Made by a program: the position numbers and the translations under genes | Notes under the pieces: model-generated | Told to the model about the DNA's origin: nothing | The model's input: only the letters and a program-made list of their open reading frames with translations | The model's database searches: none | In this document: piece after piece, positions 20,111 through 30,700 of the stretch | Layout: each line of letters opens with the position of its first letter | Numbering within the stretch: the first letter of the stretch is position 1 | Origin: Alectoria sarmentosa | Taxonomy: Eukaryota; Ascomycota; Lecanoromycetes; Lecanorales; Parmeliaceae | Assembly (NCBI GenBank): GCA_009733775.1 | Contig: WOGZ01000017.1 | Location: forward strand, 1 to 64,000 | Length of the DNA stretch: 64,000 nucleotides | Direction of reading: 5' to 3'

Positions 20111-21346
20111 TCATGACTGCTCCTCTAAACGAAATTTCACCTCATCCTCGGATGCCAACTTCAACGGCGGCTTCGGACCCCCAGGCAGCCTCTTCGTTCC
20201 CGACTCTCCCATCAGAACCTCCTCCTTGCTCCCCCAGTGCCACCATACATCCCTAGCCCGTAGCTTCAGCCTATACTCCCCACGTTCCATCCTCGCTCGA
20301 ATCGCAGTTGCATTCTTCAGGAACTCAATTTCCTGCACCAACGGCACACCTGACTCCAGCGTCGTAAACTGTCGGCGTTGCCAGCCAATTTGCAGGACAC
20401 AGATATAGCTTTCCTGTACCATCTCCTTTCCGGAGGCCATATGAGTGATTGAGAAATTCTGAAGCGAGATTTGGGCACTTGTGCTGATAACACGCGCATG
20501 GTTGTTTGGCTGTGCGTGAATAGGTGATATATGAGGTTGGGAACCAAAGGAGACCATTGTGACAGGATGATCCGCTGTGTTCATGATTGAGATCTTGAGG
20601 ATTGGGGCGTGGTCTCCTGATCTGTAGATGACAGGATGAGAGAGAGCAAGGGAGATGTACACAGATGGCGGAACGGGTAGCGATTTCACAACTGAAAAAT
20701 CTCGATGGCAAACTTGAGTCGCCACAACGGTTGCCGGCTGTTGTGGAGGAAGCTGTTCCATGGGCACATCCTTGACCACCAGCTCTCCATATCTCCACCA
20801 TTTCACACCCAAGTCGATGCTGGTGGTCTGCAAGCGATATCTATTGCCCGGCTTAAGCAAGTGCTTGATAGTTTCCGGGATACGCAATGGAACAGTCTTC
20901 TCCGCTTTTCTTCTTCCGCCCGATTCCCTAGTCGGCAAGGTCAAAATCCGATTCTCTGGCTGCACAGGCGGCACGAATGTAATGGGATTGTTATCCTCAG
21001 ATCTGAACATGACACAGTTGTCCTTTTCTACTTCAAGAAATTCAAAAGAATCATCGGGCCGCATTAACAGGGTAGGCCTAGCGATGCCATCATCCTGAGG
21101 TTTGAAGACAACTTTGCATTCTTCATCCAGGTCAACCACTTCTAGTAATCCATTGGTCAAAGCGTGAGGAACGTCCAGCAGCGACCCGTTCAGTAGTAGC
21201 GTAATAGACCGCCAGCCACCGCCGTCCCCTCGAAACCTGTCAATTTGGAAGAATACATCGAAAGGATTCGTGCCTGATAGATCGAATATCGCTGAGTGGC
21301 TAGTTTGCAGACTGACCTTCAGCTTGATACATGGTGCCTCTTCCAT
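20111..21346 (-). CDS. Hypothetical fungal protein, no recognised domain
   Basis: A single uninterrupted frame of 411 aa with ATG at 21346. No signal peptide or membrane segment is visible. The sequence is rich in beta-type alternation with three short regions of order: SLQTSHSAIFDLSGTNPFDVFFQIDR near the start, PSVYISLALSHPVIYRSGDHAPILKISIMNTADHPVTM in the middle, and MERGEYRLKLRARDVWWHWGS near the end. The middle segment, with 'I.I.N..D.PVT', resembles an immunoglobulin-like beta-sandwich, which suggests a protein-interaction role only by inference. I do not recognise the family. Codon use resembles neighbours and the gene looks intact. Confidence 0.7.
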   Translation of the reverse strand: MEEAPCIKLKVSLQTSHSAIFDLSGTNPFDVFFQIDRFRGDGGGWRSITLLLNGSLLDVPHALTNGLLEVVDLDEECKVVFKPQDDGIARPTLLMRPDDSFEFLEVEKDNCVMFRSEDNNPITFVPPVQPENRILTLPTRESGGRRKAEKTVPLRIPETIKHLLKPGNRYRLQTTSIDLGVKWWRYGELVVKDVPMEQLPPQQPATVVATQVCHRDFSVVKSLPVPPSVYISLALSHPVIYRSGDHAPILKISIMNTADHPVTMVSFGSQPHISPIHAQPNNHARVISTSAQISLQNFSITHMASGKEMVQESYICVLQIGWQRRQFTTLESGVPLVQEIEFLKNATAIRARMERGEYRLKLRARDVWWHWGSKEEVLMGESGTKRLPGGPKPPLKLASEDEVKFRLEEQS

Positions 21347-21629
21347 CTATTATCTCGAACTCGCATAGTCCATGCTGATGTATGTATTCCAAGGCATTAT
21401 TTCGTCTGCGGCGCTTGACGACGGACAGGATTCAGAGCAAGTGGCGAAATTTGATAGGTAGACCCTGATTTTTAGCGTCGCGCTAATCTTTTCCCTGGCG
21501 CGGTGGCGCGTATCGATCGGCGATGTCACGGTTGTCACCAATGTCACCAATGTCGATATATTTTCTTCATGCCGCAAATTTCTTTTTACATCATTGAAAA
21601 TTCAGACAGCGTTCCTGTATATAAATCAG

Positions 21630-23197
21630 ATGGCAAATGGACCGGATGAGCAGTCGCCGCTGCTCCAGAATGGCCACGAAGATGGCCAGCAGGATGAACC
21701 CGAGGTACGCTTCTAGCAAAAGCTCCTCATAATTTACATCTAATCAAGCCCAGGTCATCGACTTCTCCAAAGAAGACGACGAGAATCCAAGAAATTGGCC
21801 TCGTCGACGCAAATTCGTCAATGTAGCCATCATAGCTTTCATGGCCAGTAAGTAGCGATGATCCGCAGCATCGCCAACAGCGCTAAGCTTACGAGTAAAT
21901 CCAAGTCTTATCACCTCTAGCTTCCAGCATGTTCACACCTGGCATATCGGAGATCGCGAAAGATCTCAATACGAGTGACAAGATCGTTGTGGGAGCTACC
22001 ACCGGCTTCGTAATCTTCCTTGGTATAGGCCCTCTCATCCTAGCTCCACTCTCGGAAACATTTGGGAGGCGGAAGCTGTATCTGGTCTGCTTTTCAATCT
22101 TTGCGTTGCTGCAGATCCCGACTGCATTGAGTCCAAATGTGGGATCCTTGATTGGGGTTCGGACCATTAGCGGATTCTTTGGAAGCGTGGGCATTGCAAA
22201 TGGGGGAGGCACCATCAGCGACATGTTTCATCCCGGCGAGAGAGCTGGAGTCTTCGGCTGGTACCTACTCGGCCCTCTGCTTGGCCCAACCCTTGGCCCT
22301 TTGTTTGGCGGCATCATAGTCCAGAACCTGGGCTGGCGCTGGATATTCTGGATCCTAACTATTGTGTGTACCTTCAACACCATAGTCGGGTTCTTTTTCC
22401 TTATCGAGAGTTACCCTCCCGCGATTCTAGAAGCCCGCAAAAAGACCTACGAAGACTTGCCCGAGAATGGCTATAAGTCTTACCGCATGGCCGGCCAAGA
22501 CGACCGACCTTTCTGGTCCAAATTGGCCATCTCAATGGCGCGGCCGCTGCGCATTTTGTTTACGCAGCCGATTGTACTCACTATGGCAGTGTATCAAGCT
22601 ATCCTTTTCGGCACAACATACTCTCTGTACACGAATTTTGAGGCCATTTACGGCGAGCTCTACGGCTTCGACACCACTACCGTAGGGCTCATGTATCTTG
22701 GTCCCGGTCTTGGCTTTCTGATCGCGGTATGGTTCATCGTGCCGAAGATTGATACCATCTATAAATACCTGGCCCGCAAAAACAACGTAGAAGCAAAACC
22801 AGAGTATCGACTGCCGCTGGCGAACATTGGGGCCGTATTCATTCCGTCGTCTTTGTTCGTATTCGCATGGACAGTCCAATACAAAGTGCACTTCGTGGTC
22901 CCCCTCATCTCGACTGCCTTCTTCGGGCTGGGCCAGATCGCCATCTTAAATACATGCCAAAATTACTACATTGACTCGTTTGAAAAGTATGCCGCGTCTG
23001 CCATCGCTGCCGGTGCAGTCTTCAGGAGTATTGTGGGTGGCATACTACCCATTGGGGCTTCTCAGCTCTTCCAGTCCATAGGATATGGCTGGGGCATTAG
23101 TGTATTCGCATTTTTGAGTTTAGCGCTGAGTCCGGCACCGTTGTTGTTTTTCTACTTTGGTGAGGGCGTGAGAGAAAGGTTCGCCATAGAGCTGTGA
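21630..23197 (+). CDS. MFS transporter, DHA1-like (12 TM)
   Basis: Exons 21630-21704, 21754-21847 and 21906-23197 give 486 aa. The cytosolic N-terminus contains DDENPRNWPRRRKF, the usual lead into TM1 of fungal DHA1 transporters. SPLASSMFTPG then marks TM1. The signature loop between TM2 and TM3 is LSETFGRRKLYLVCF, and motif C-like GWYLLGPLLGPTLGPLFGG with GWRWIFWIL follows. A central loop with EARKKTYEDLPENGYKSYR separates the halves, and the C-terminal half ends SPAPLLFFYFGEGVRERF. Such proteins are proton-coupled plasma-membrane exporters of polyamines, drugs or metabolites; the substrate is not predictable. Confidence 0.9.
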
Positions 23198-24051
23198 AAC
23201 CAGGTATTTTTGGCTTTTGCGAAATGAGATTGGAATTGCGAGGTCTTTACAAGTTTGACTTTTACATTGGCAGGCTATTTCAGGCTTTTTGGTACTTGGA
23301 GCATAGATGGATGGCGGATGTCATGCTTTCGCGCCAGATATTCTGCACGAGATCACCGTATGAAGTGGATCACTAGCAAAATTGTAAGTTTTCCGCTGTA
23401 TAGGTGCATGTTCTTTGCCCGACATACAAGGGGTTATTGATTTGCTTTGCCCCGTTCGTTTGCGTACCTCGAGCCTCACTTATGTTCAGCCGCTTTGGTG
23501 GGAACCGTCTAAAACAACCCTTAGCCGATCCATGGGACAGCCTCGTCTTTCTGCGTCTTGTCCTTACATTCTACATAATTCCGACTGTTGGATGCCGACT
23601 GAAACTGATTCACGGGCAAGGCGCAGTCTTACGCGGGATTGATCGGCTTATCAACTCCCATACCCACAAAGGATAAATTGTAGGATTTTATTGGAAGAAC
23701 ATGGCTTGCGTTAGTGCTGACTGTCGATTGTACTAGCTGGAAACCAGTGGACGGCGCGGGGCGGTAGGTCATAAGTCGCTGTGCGCCTGATTGCCCAGGT
23801 GAGCCCTGCTCTTTGCTTTCTGTTTGGACATCATTCACCACTCACTCCAAAGAGACGTCGGTCTCAAATGGAAATTCCATCCAAAGCCAAAAAACCAAAC
23901 TTTCAAGCAGTATCTCAACTATCTGCAATAATAAGCCAAACAAGCCTAGGCCAAGTTATGGCAAGATGGGTGAAATCTCTGGGCCCCAATGGTAGGAATG
24001 TTGGCCAATTTTCCGGACCTTGTTCACATCATTTTATGAGTACTCGAACTT
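23198..24051. other. Intergenic between MFS gene and DNA transposon
   Basis: It starts with the MFS gene's 3' UTR. Short frames show no family features. No repeat seen until the target duplication at 24052. Confidence 0.55.
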
Positions 24052-24282
24052 ATTGATAAGGCTGCTGATACCCACACGTAGCCTTTTGATACCTACACGT
24101 AACCTTTTGATACATGTACGTAAACCCCCATAACTAAGCAGAAACAGGCTAATAAGGCGAGTATACCTCCCGACGCCAATAAAACCATCAAATCAGATGA
24201 CCTAGGGTTAGGGCTTATGGACATGAAACTAATCTCTCTAAGTTAAGGCATCGCATCCTTTTCAAATACAATTACAAAATCC

Positions 24283-24540
24283 CTTCGCACAGGGTATCCA
24301 GTCCCTTCGCACAGGGCATCCCTTCACACAAGGCATCCAGTCCCTTCACATAAGGCATTAAATCCCTTCACATAAGGCATTCAATCCCTTCGCACAGGGC
24401 ATTCAATCCCTTCACACAGAGTATCCAGTCCCTTCGCACAGGGCATCCCTTCACACAAAACATCCAGTCCCTTCACATAAGACATTCAATCCCTTCGCAT
24501 AGGGCATTCAATGGGCTTCAAATCCCTACATCAGGGCATT
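24283..24540. repeat. Hairpin-forming tandem array inside DNA transposon
   Basis: About ten imperfect units of 20-24 bp resemble CCCTTCGCACAGGGCATTCA. Each unit carries CCCT(T)…AGGG or close variants, so a 4-5-bp stem with a six-base loop can form in nearly every unit. Variation among units is mostly C/T and G/A. Confidence 0.75.
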
Positions 24541-24649
24541 CAATGAGCTTCAAATCCTTACATCAACGCATCAAATCTTTACTTTTATATGAGCTCCTCA
24601 TAAAAAAGGGAGATCAAATTTCTATTGAAATTTTCATATCATAAAGGAA

Positions 24650-24960
24650 AACAAGTCCTTACATCAAGGCGCCGTAACGTACATCAAGTCCTTACATCAA
24701 GTCCTTTTATCAAGGCAAGTTTCTTCTACATCAAATTTCTATATCAGGGCGTTATAACGTACATCAAGTCTTTACGCCAAGGCAACAAGTCTCTACATCA
24801 AAACATGAAGTTTCGAATTTTTTATTAAGCTCCTCATATCACGAAGCGAAACAAATCCCTGCGTCAAGGCAATAAGTCTTTACATCAAGGGCATTGAGTC
24901 CTTGCACCAGGGCCGTAACGTACATCAAATCCCTACGTCAGAGCGTCAAAATTTCAGATT
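24650..24960. repeat. Second tandem array inside DNA transposon
   Basis: Degenerate units centred on TACATCAAGTC(C/T)(T/C)TACATCAAGGC alternate with three copies of a motif containing TAACGTACATCAA (about 24674, 24757 and 24915). The array differs from the left array but shares the 'ATC-AA-TCCCT' flavour. No coding potential. Confidence 0.65.
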
Positions 24961-25085
24961 TCTACTGAGTTCCACTTGCTTGATGCGTCAATAGAGGTAT
25001 GCGAAATAGAGGGTTACGTACATGTATAAACCGGCTACTTACATGTATCAAAAGGCTACGTGTGGGTATCAGCAGCCATTGATAA

Positions 25086-25510
25086 ACGCTGAAAAGAAGG
25101 CACTCGACAGGCATCAGGAGTCGTTTCAAACTTGGTCCGATTTTGTGATGCTCTGCATGGGGCTGAGGGCCCTAAGCCCCTGCGAACTTGCGGCTGAAGC
25201 TCATTGTGAATCCTTCAAGTATATCTTCGTCTAGACTGCGGGGAAAGTTGAGTTCTCTGCGGTTGGAACCCTCCGTTCTAAATCTTCAAGTACTGGTTCA
25301 CTGAGGAGGTGGCGAGTAAAACACATCTGAAAAACATCACTCGTCACATACTGACTCTGGCTCTGCTTTTCGGAAAACTGTTCCCGATTGAAGGCATCTG
25401 CATTGGCGCTTAGAGTTCCTTGACAGCCTGCAACCATAGTATTGCCACTTGTCTTGCTGCCTGCCCGAGAAGTTTTCGTTTTCTACAATTTAAAATTTTC
25501 GGTTTCGAGG
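25086..25510. other. Intergenic between transposon and Cys-rich membrane protein
   Basis: This interval probably holds the downstream gene's promoter. No other feature seen. Confidence 0.5.
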
Positions 25511-26515
25511 ATGCTCATGTGCCGAATCAAATCCTCAATCATTTTGATCACCCAAGCTGGAATTGCCCTAGTTACAGCATCTACGTGCTACAAATATTCA
25601 AGCCAGATTGGAAACACCGACACCGACGAAGCCGGGAGTGACGTTCCCTGCGACCCAAATGCACAGTTCAGTGCTTGTTGTGGAGCCGGAAGCATCTGCA
25701 TTAGCAACTTGTACTGTTACGATGCAGCCATCACGACCCCCAATGTACCAGGAACCTGTACAGATCATTCGTTTGCAGACCCAGCTTGTCCTTGCCCTCC
25801 TAGTGAGTAGTCTTGTAGGCTTGATATTCCCCACAGCTCGCTGACTTTTTTTAACTTCCGGCATCCAGCCACCTCACTCAATTACCAAGATGACGTGACT
25901 TTTTGTCCCGACGGCAGTTACTGCTGTGGAAACAATAATACCGCATGTTGCAGCTCCAATAGCGGCAACTTGGAAATCTTCTACCGCAATCCTGGTCCAA
26001 TACCTTCAGCAACCTCCTTACTTCAGGGTTATTATTCCAGTTTGCAAGTCTCGACAAAGTCACGTTCAACGACCATCTCATCATCTCCATCCAGTATCCA
26101 AAGCCCTCCGACAGCATCCGCTTCCGATAACCCCACTGCCAACACAACAGCAACAAGCTCGACGCCAACAAGCTCGACGCCAACAGCTTCTCCACCCTCT
26201 TCCTCTTATGGCAACACTGAATCCGGTGTTCTGAGCGAGGGCGCTAAAATAGCTATTGGAATAGTGATACCAGTGGTAGCCCTTGCAGCCGGCTTCGTTG
26301 CCTGGTCGTTTCTGAGGCGGCGGCGATCGTATGAAACGGCAAGCCCGCGCGGGAAAATGGCGGAGGGATACTCCGCCGGGGTCCACGTACCAGATTCGGC
26401 TCCAGCTGGCGAGCTACCATCTGGACTGGATCGTGCAGAACTCGTGACAAAGCAATGGGACTCTGCTGAACTACCATCAAGGCATGAAGCTGTCGAGCTC
26501 GCGGGTCGGCCGTAA
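25511..26515 (+). CDS. Cys-rich single-pass membrane protein
   Basis: Exons 25511-25802 and 25869-26515 give 312 aa. The N-terminus (MLMCRIKSSIILITQAGIALVTAS) is a signal peptide. The extracellular part has many Cys (PCDPNAQFSACCGAGSICI, YCYD, CPCPP, FCPDGSYCCGNNNTACC). A Ser/Thr/Pro-rich stalk follows, likely O-glycosylated, with a small duplicated STPTSSTPTA stretch. One membrane helix (AIGIVIPVVALAAGFVAWSFL) is followed by RRRRS and a short cytosolic tail. This architecture is common in fungal surface sensors and wall proteins; no ligand or partner can be inferred. A similar layout occurs at 61783-63047. A frame extends upstream to 25442, but the signal peptide favours the 25511 start. Confidence 0.75.
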
Positions 26516-27872
26516 TTTCAATCAGAAGGAAACATGAAGGCCGATGCGAATGGTATGCCCTAAGGCGTTGGGGCTTGTAAAGCCTCCCTCCCTCGTAAGA
26601 GTTGAGAGGCTAAAGGTCTGTGGTCCACTTTGATGATTGTGGATGCAAGGATGCAAGCTATTGTCGATTGCTAAGGTTGGGTGAAAGGTCGAGCATAGCA
26701 GGAGGAACGGCCTATGACCGGTGGGGGCGTTAACTTGCTGTTGTAAGTTCGATGGCGATCAGTCGAGGTCGGGGTTCCATCTTTCTGATCTGATAGTGTC
26801 TTGATCGCTTGTTACTCCCTGCCCTCAATCCTCTTCTGCTTTTCGCTTCCTCAAAGCCTTTTTCGGACCGTATAAGTCTCGTTATCATCATATCTTCGAG
26901 GCTGACGCATTTATTTGTGTCAGTTAAGGCATCAAGCCTTGAGGAGAGTTTGTCCAGGTTCCAGCGAAGTTTGGATGTCCAAGTCCACGAAGAATCTTTT
27001 CCTCGTCACATCTTCTAGTTCATCCATCAACGCGACCTTCCTAGATCGACCAAATCGAGCTATTTCGATTTTCCGAGCTCCGAGAATTTGAGACTGAAAA
27101 ACCCGATCTGCTCCCAACATAGGTGAAGCCAATCATCCGTTTTGCTCCAATTGTTCTCCACGCGCGCTTGAACAACCCCAGCAATTCCACGGACCGAAAT
27201 CGCGGCCGAGTATCTCATTCTTCTCCATTCCGCAAGTCCTCACTCTACCAGTCCCTGACCACGAATCCTACCATCAAACCCCTACTCACCCGCCAAAGAC
27301 CCGGCATCCATAAGAAACCTCATCCTACCGTGCTAAATTTCAAATCTCCCCCTCATCGTACCCCACCGTACCGCCAATCGACTCCTTGACCCTCTCCACC
27401 ATATCGCAAAAGTCTCACACAAAGCACGAATGCCAACCGCGCAATCTCGATCCTGGAACCGATGGGCGGGTGTCATGAGTGAGTATCGTGAGAGGGGTTG
27501 TCGCCATATCGGACGTTGTAGCTGCCGAGATGGGATGCGTGCGTAAGACGCCGAAGAAAAGCAAAACGGGGAATTTTCCGTCCTCGTTAGACGAATCCAT
27601 TATTATTATTTTTAAAAATTCGCCTCTTTACCTGCTTACCACCCGCGAATGGCTTCGAGGGGGCGCCGAAAAGCTCAATGGTCCCTTCCACGCAGTCATT
27701 TACATTCAGTACAGTAGGACTATGCCACAAAGGGACCTCGAGCTCCAATCTACTTCCCCCCCCCCTGTAACGACGCACCATGTCGACGTGGGCCTGATGA
27801 GTGCAATCTTCTAGAGTAGGCTTCACCTACGAGGATCGGTAGGACCCCCAAGAAAAACCCCCACCGTAAGAG

Positions 27873-27905
<33 letters not shown>
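27873..27905. repeat. (CT)n microsatellite
   Basis: About 33 bp of CT repeats with one TTT interruption. Confidence 0.9.
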
Positions 27906-28073
27906 AGATCGGCGTCGAGGTCCTGGTCGCTCCAGAAGAGCAGGTGCCGCTAAGAGAGAAACCCCTCTACTTCTTCAACGTGCGCGTTGGAGACCGGCGA
28001 CGGTATGCTGGAGCGAGACGTCCAGTGCGAGCGTGAGTGGTGCAGGCGTCGCCGACTAAGGAATCCGAGGGGA

Positions 28074-28093
28074 AGGGGGGGGGGGGGGGGGGG
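28074..28093. repeat. Poly-G run
   Basis: Twenty consecutive G; the length is prone to assembly error. Confidence 0.85.
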
Positions 28094-28952
28094 TTCAGTC
28101 GGTGATGGGTGCTAAACTCAGAAGGGAGGTAGAAAGGTTTTGGGGTTGGGGGAGGGTGGGCCGTTTGACGGACGGTTCTTGGATTGAGAGTTTCCATCTT
28201 CGCTGGGCTTGGTGGGTGGGTTGTTGAGGGGCGGACGTGATTGGGGTTTTGGGATTGAAGGTAAGATCAGATGTAACGTACAGTAGGGAGAATATACTTT
28301 CTTCAAGGAATAGAGTCGACCACTTCATCTTCGGGCGATGACGTGCAAAATATATACATATGTGATGGGGATGGCTAGTCGGGAATCACAAGCACAGGAA
28401 AAGATTTCTTCGAGGTGAAAGGGGCAATATTCCGCGACATGCTCGAAATGGTGGAGACTTTGGTCCAGCAAGACTGTGTGGTCCACCCGGTAAAGGAACA
28501 AAATCTGAGGTAATGAAGAGAGATGTTTTATCAGCGGACTCGTAGGCAATTCAGGGTTTTGCCGCTTCTTGAGCTGCCTGAGAATGCCCCGGGAGAGTAC
28601 TAGTACAAGGAAAGAATGCGTGGGGTGGTGTTCTTAGCAATCCTAGGAGTTTAGAGGGCCGCCACAATGGGAGCTTTGAGCCTCTGGAATAGACGAAGGA
28701 TAATGTTCAAAGATGAAGAGGCTCATGGAACAAAGAAAATGTCTCGAGGATAAGAAATTCAGGCATGAGAAAACCTTCACGCGAAGAAACGTGGCGAGGA
28801 ACACCCATGGAAGTGCAACACGTGATGAATTCAGGGGAGGCAATTGATGTAGCCTTGCCCCTAATCGTATTGCGAATGCGAGAATGAGTGAAGTACATAT
28901 CGTTTGACTACTTTGCAAACATCCCTTACTTTCCCAGTTTCCGCGAAACGCC

Positions 28953-30043
28953 TTACTTCTGCGAGTACTTTTCGCCCGTTCCCAATTTGACGGCCGGCCG
29001 CTCCGCAATACGGTCAATCCACTTTAGCAGATGCGGGAATGGCTCCATGTCTTCCTTGCTGAATCCAGAGAACTCATACCCTTTGACCCAAGGCCAGGTT
29101 CCAATATCAGCGATCGAGTATTTACCTTTGCCGTTACCAGCCAAGTACTCGCGAGGCTCGCCGGTATACTTGCCACTCAGTTGGATCTCAAGTACACCGT
29201 AGACGCGGAGGGTTTCGTTGCGGAAACGCTCGATGGCGTCTGTGTTTCACGATAGCGTCAACATGTCATGCCTCTCAATGAGAAGAGGAACGCGTAGAGC
29301 AGTGGAAAATGCAAGGCAGGGTATACGCACATGGGATCTTTTCCTTAGCAAACTTCCCAAAATGGTTTGTCTGGCCCTGATACGGCGCCCCGCTCCCATG
29401 CCAAAAGAACAACCACTGCAATGCCTGACTCCTCTCAAGTTCATCCTTGAACCCAAATACATCATTCTTATCCGCAAACTTCAGAAGGTATAAGAGCTCA
29501 GACGATGTTTCCATGACGGTGAAGGGAGGTGATTGGGTGTGGTCGATGAGGATGGGGATTCGACCGTTGGGGTTGAGGCGGAGGAACCAGTCTTTCTTTT
29601 GCTCGTTGCTCATGATGTTGCTGGTGAGGGTGGATTTTAGTGAATTGCCCTCTCAACGCTTTACGTAAGGGCATTCGGACGAAAAGGCAACATCGAAAGA
29701 GGAACATACACTAAGCTTGTCGTCCACTCAGTGCCATAGACCTCGTGTAGCTCCTCAAGCATGATCTGCACTTTCTGCCCATTGGGCGTGCTCATGGTGA
29801 CCAGGTGAAGACCCTATATGCCTCATCATCAGCACAGTCCAATTTAACCACTTCCAGATCCCCAATCGACTCTCTTGAATCACGCACCTTAGCATTCTTC
29901 ACCTCGTCTGGCGTATCGGCTTCGAAGAGGTGCGACATCTTGGGCGTCTTGGGCAGGATAGTCAAGTTTCTGACTTTATCAACTGGCGTTCTGGCTTTAA
30001 GGTGAGATGATAGTAGAGCAGCTCGTTGAACTGATCTGAACAT
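28953..30043 (-). CDS. Ure2-like glutathione S-transferase
   Basis: Exons 30043-29888, 29813-29710, 29620-29331 and 29239-28953 give 278 aa. The thioredoxin-fold N-domain has LHLVTMSTPNGQKVQIMLEEL, NEQKKDWFLRLNPNGRIPILIDH (cis-Pro loop RIP) and the Glu-Ser-type METSSELLYLL. The helical C-domain includes YAIERFRNETLRVYGVLE, EYLAGNGKGKYSIADIGTWPWV and a C-terminal FPHLLKWIDRIAERPAV. This is the pattern of fungal Ure2-class GSTs used in glutathione conjugation and peroxide defence. It lacks the Asn/Gln prion domain of yeast Ure2. Translation from 30043 adds a 35-residue basic leader (MFRSVQRAALLSSHLKAR) that could be mitochondrial; an internal ATG at 29938 would give 243 aa. Confidence 0.88.
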
Positions 30044-30700
30044 CCAGTAATATATAATAGTTGATGGGGTCGAGGGGTTGCTTTGAAATCAACAAGGCAA
30101 AGATGACTTTGCATCGATGACGGCCGAGGATTAAAGTTTACCCGTATCCGCTCTAGCTTCCCTCGCGGGTGACAGAATTCGTCGTACACCCTAACCAATT
30201 CTCCTAACCTAATGCAGGCTAGGGTGTACGGCGAAATCTGTCACCCGCGAGCTTCCGACGCCTAGCACAACTGTCAACAACCAATTTTCCTTTATGCACC
30301 AATGTACTTTATCATGGGACCTAAAAGGATGACAATGATGTTATATCTCTACAAAAGGGTAAGGTGTTGCTCTTAGCGACGACATCAAAATCCTCAATTG
30401 ACACACCGCCAACCGTAGTGAGACATCAATGCGAAATGCGTGTCGCGTGGTCTCTCAGACGGACGGAGACTCAATCTAACCGTCCTAAAAGGTCGCCAAA
30501 GGATGGCAAAGAAGAGCAAACGAAGGCCAGGGTTCGCGTATGAGAAAAGTCCTTGAAGGCACAAAGCTCAAGTCATATCATAGATTATGGTCATGCAAAC
30601 TACCTATGAACATCTGCCATTAAAGCGCACAAACCTTCCCTCATGCTGCTGAGATGCTTGTCATAAAAGCAAATGAGCCAAACTCCCATGATATCCACAA
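30044..30700. other. Intergenic between GST and NHA1
   Basis: It holds the GST promoter, the 90-bp palindrome listed next, and the 3' side of NHA1. Nothing else seen. Confidence 0.55.
30157..30256. mobile_element. 90-bp near-perfect palindrome with possible 5-bp target duplication
   Basis: Arms at 30162-30193 and 30220-30251 are complementary at 30 of 32 positions (left arm begins CTCGCGGGTGACAGAATTCG), separated by 26 bp. Identical CTTCC abuts both sides (30157-30161 and 30252-30256). A tiny foldback or MITE insertion is the simplest reading. It has no coding capacity. Confidence 0.55.

Larger units (their letters stand above)
24052..25085. mobile_element. Non-autonomous hAT-like DNA transposon (MITE-type) with target duplication
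   Basis: The element spans 24060-25077 (1018 bp). Its ends are a perfect 33-bp terminal inverted repeat starting GGCTGCTGATACCCACACGT (24060-24092 and 25045-25077), with a further similar stretch containing ATACATGTACGTAA inside each end. It is flanked by the identical 8-bp sequence ATTGATAA (24052-24059 and 25078-25085), which fits the hAT target consensus nTnnnnAn. Motifs of the type ACGTARCCTTTTGATAC recur near both ends, like hAT subterminal transposase sites. No transposase frame exists inside; the interior is two arrays of short repeats. Mobilisation would need a transposase from elsewhere. Confidence 0.85.
26516..28952. other. Gene-poor stretch, 2.4 kb
   Basis: No frame here shows a recognisable family. 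It contains a CT microsatellite and a 20-base G run, listed separately. It should also contain the 3' UTRs of the flanking, convergent genes. An unrecognised fast-evolving gene is possible. Confidence 0.5.

Noticed and set aside
24283..24960. CRISPR-like array
   Set aside because: Units are imperfect with no constant repeat plus unique spacers, and the DNA is fungal. It is the interior of a DNA transposon.
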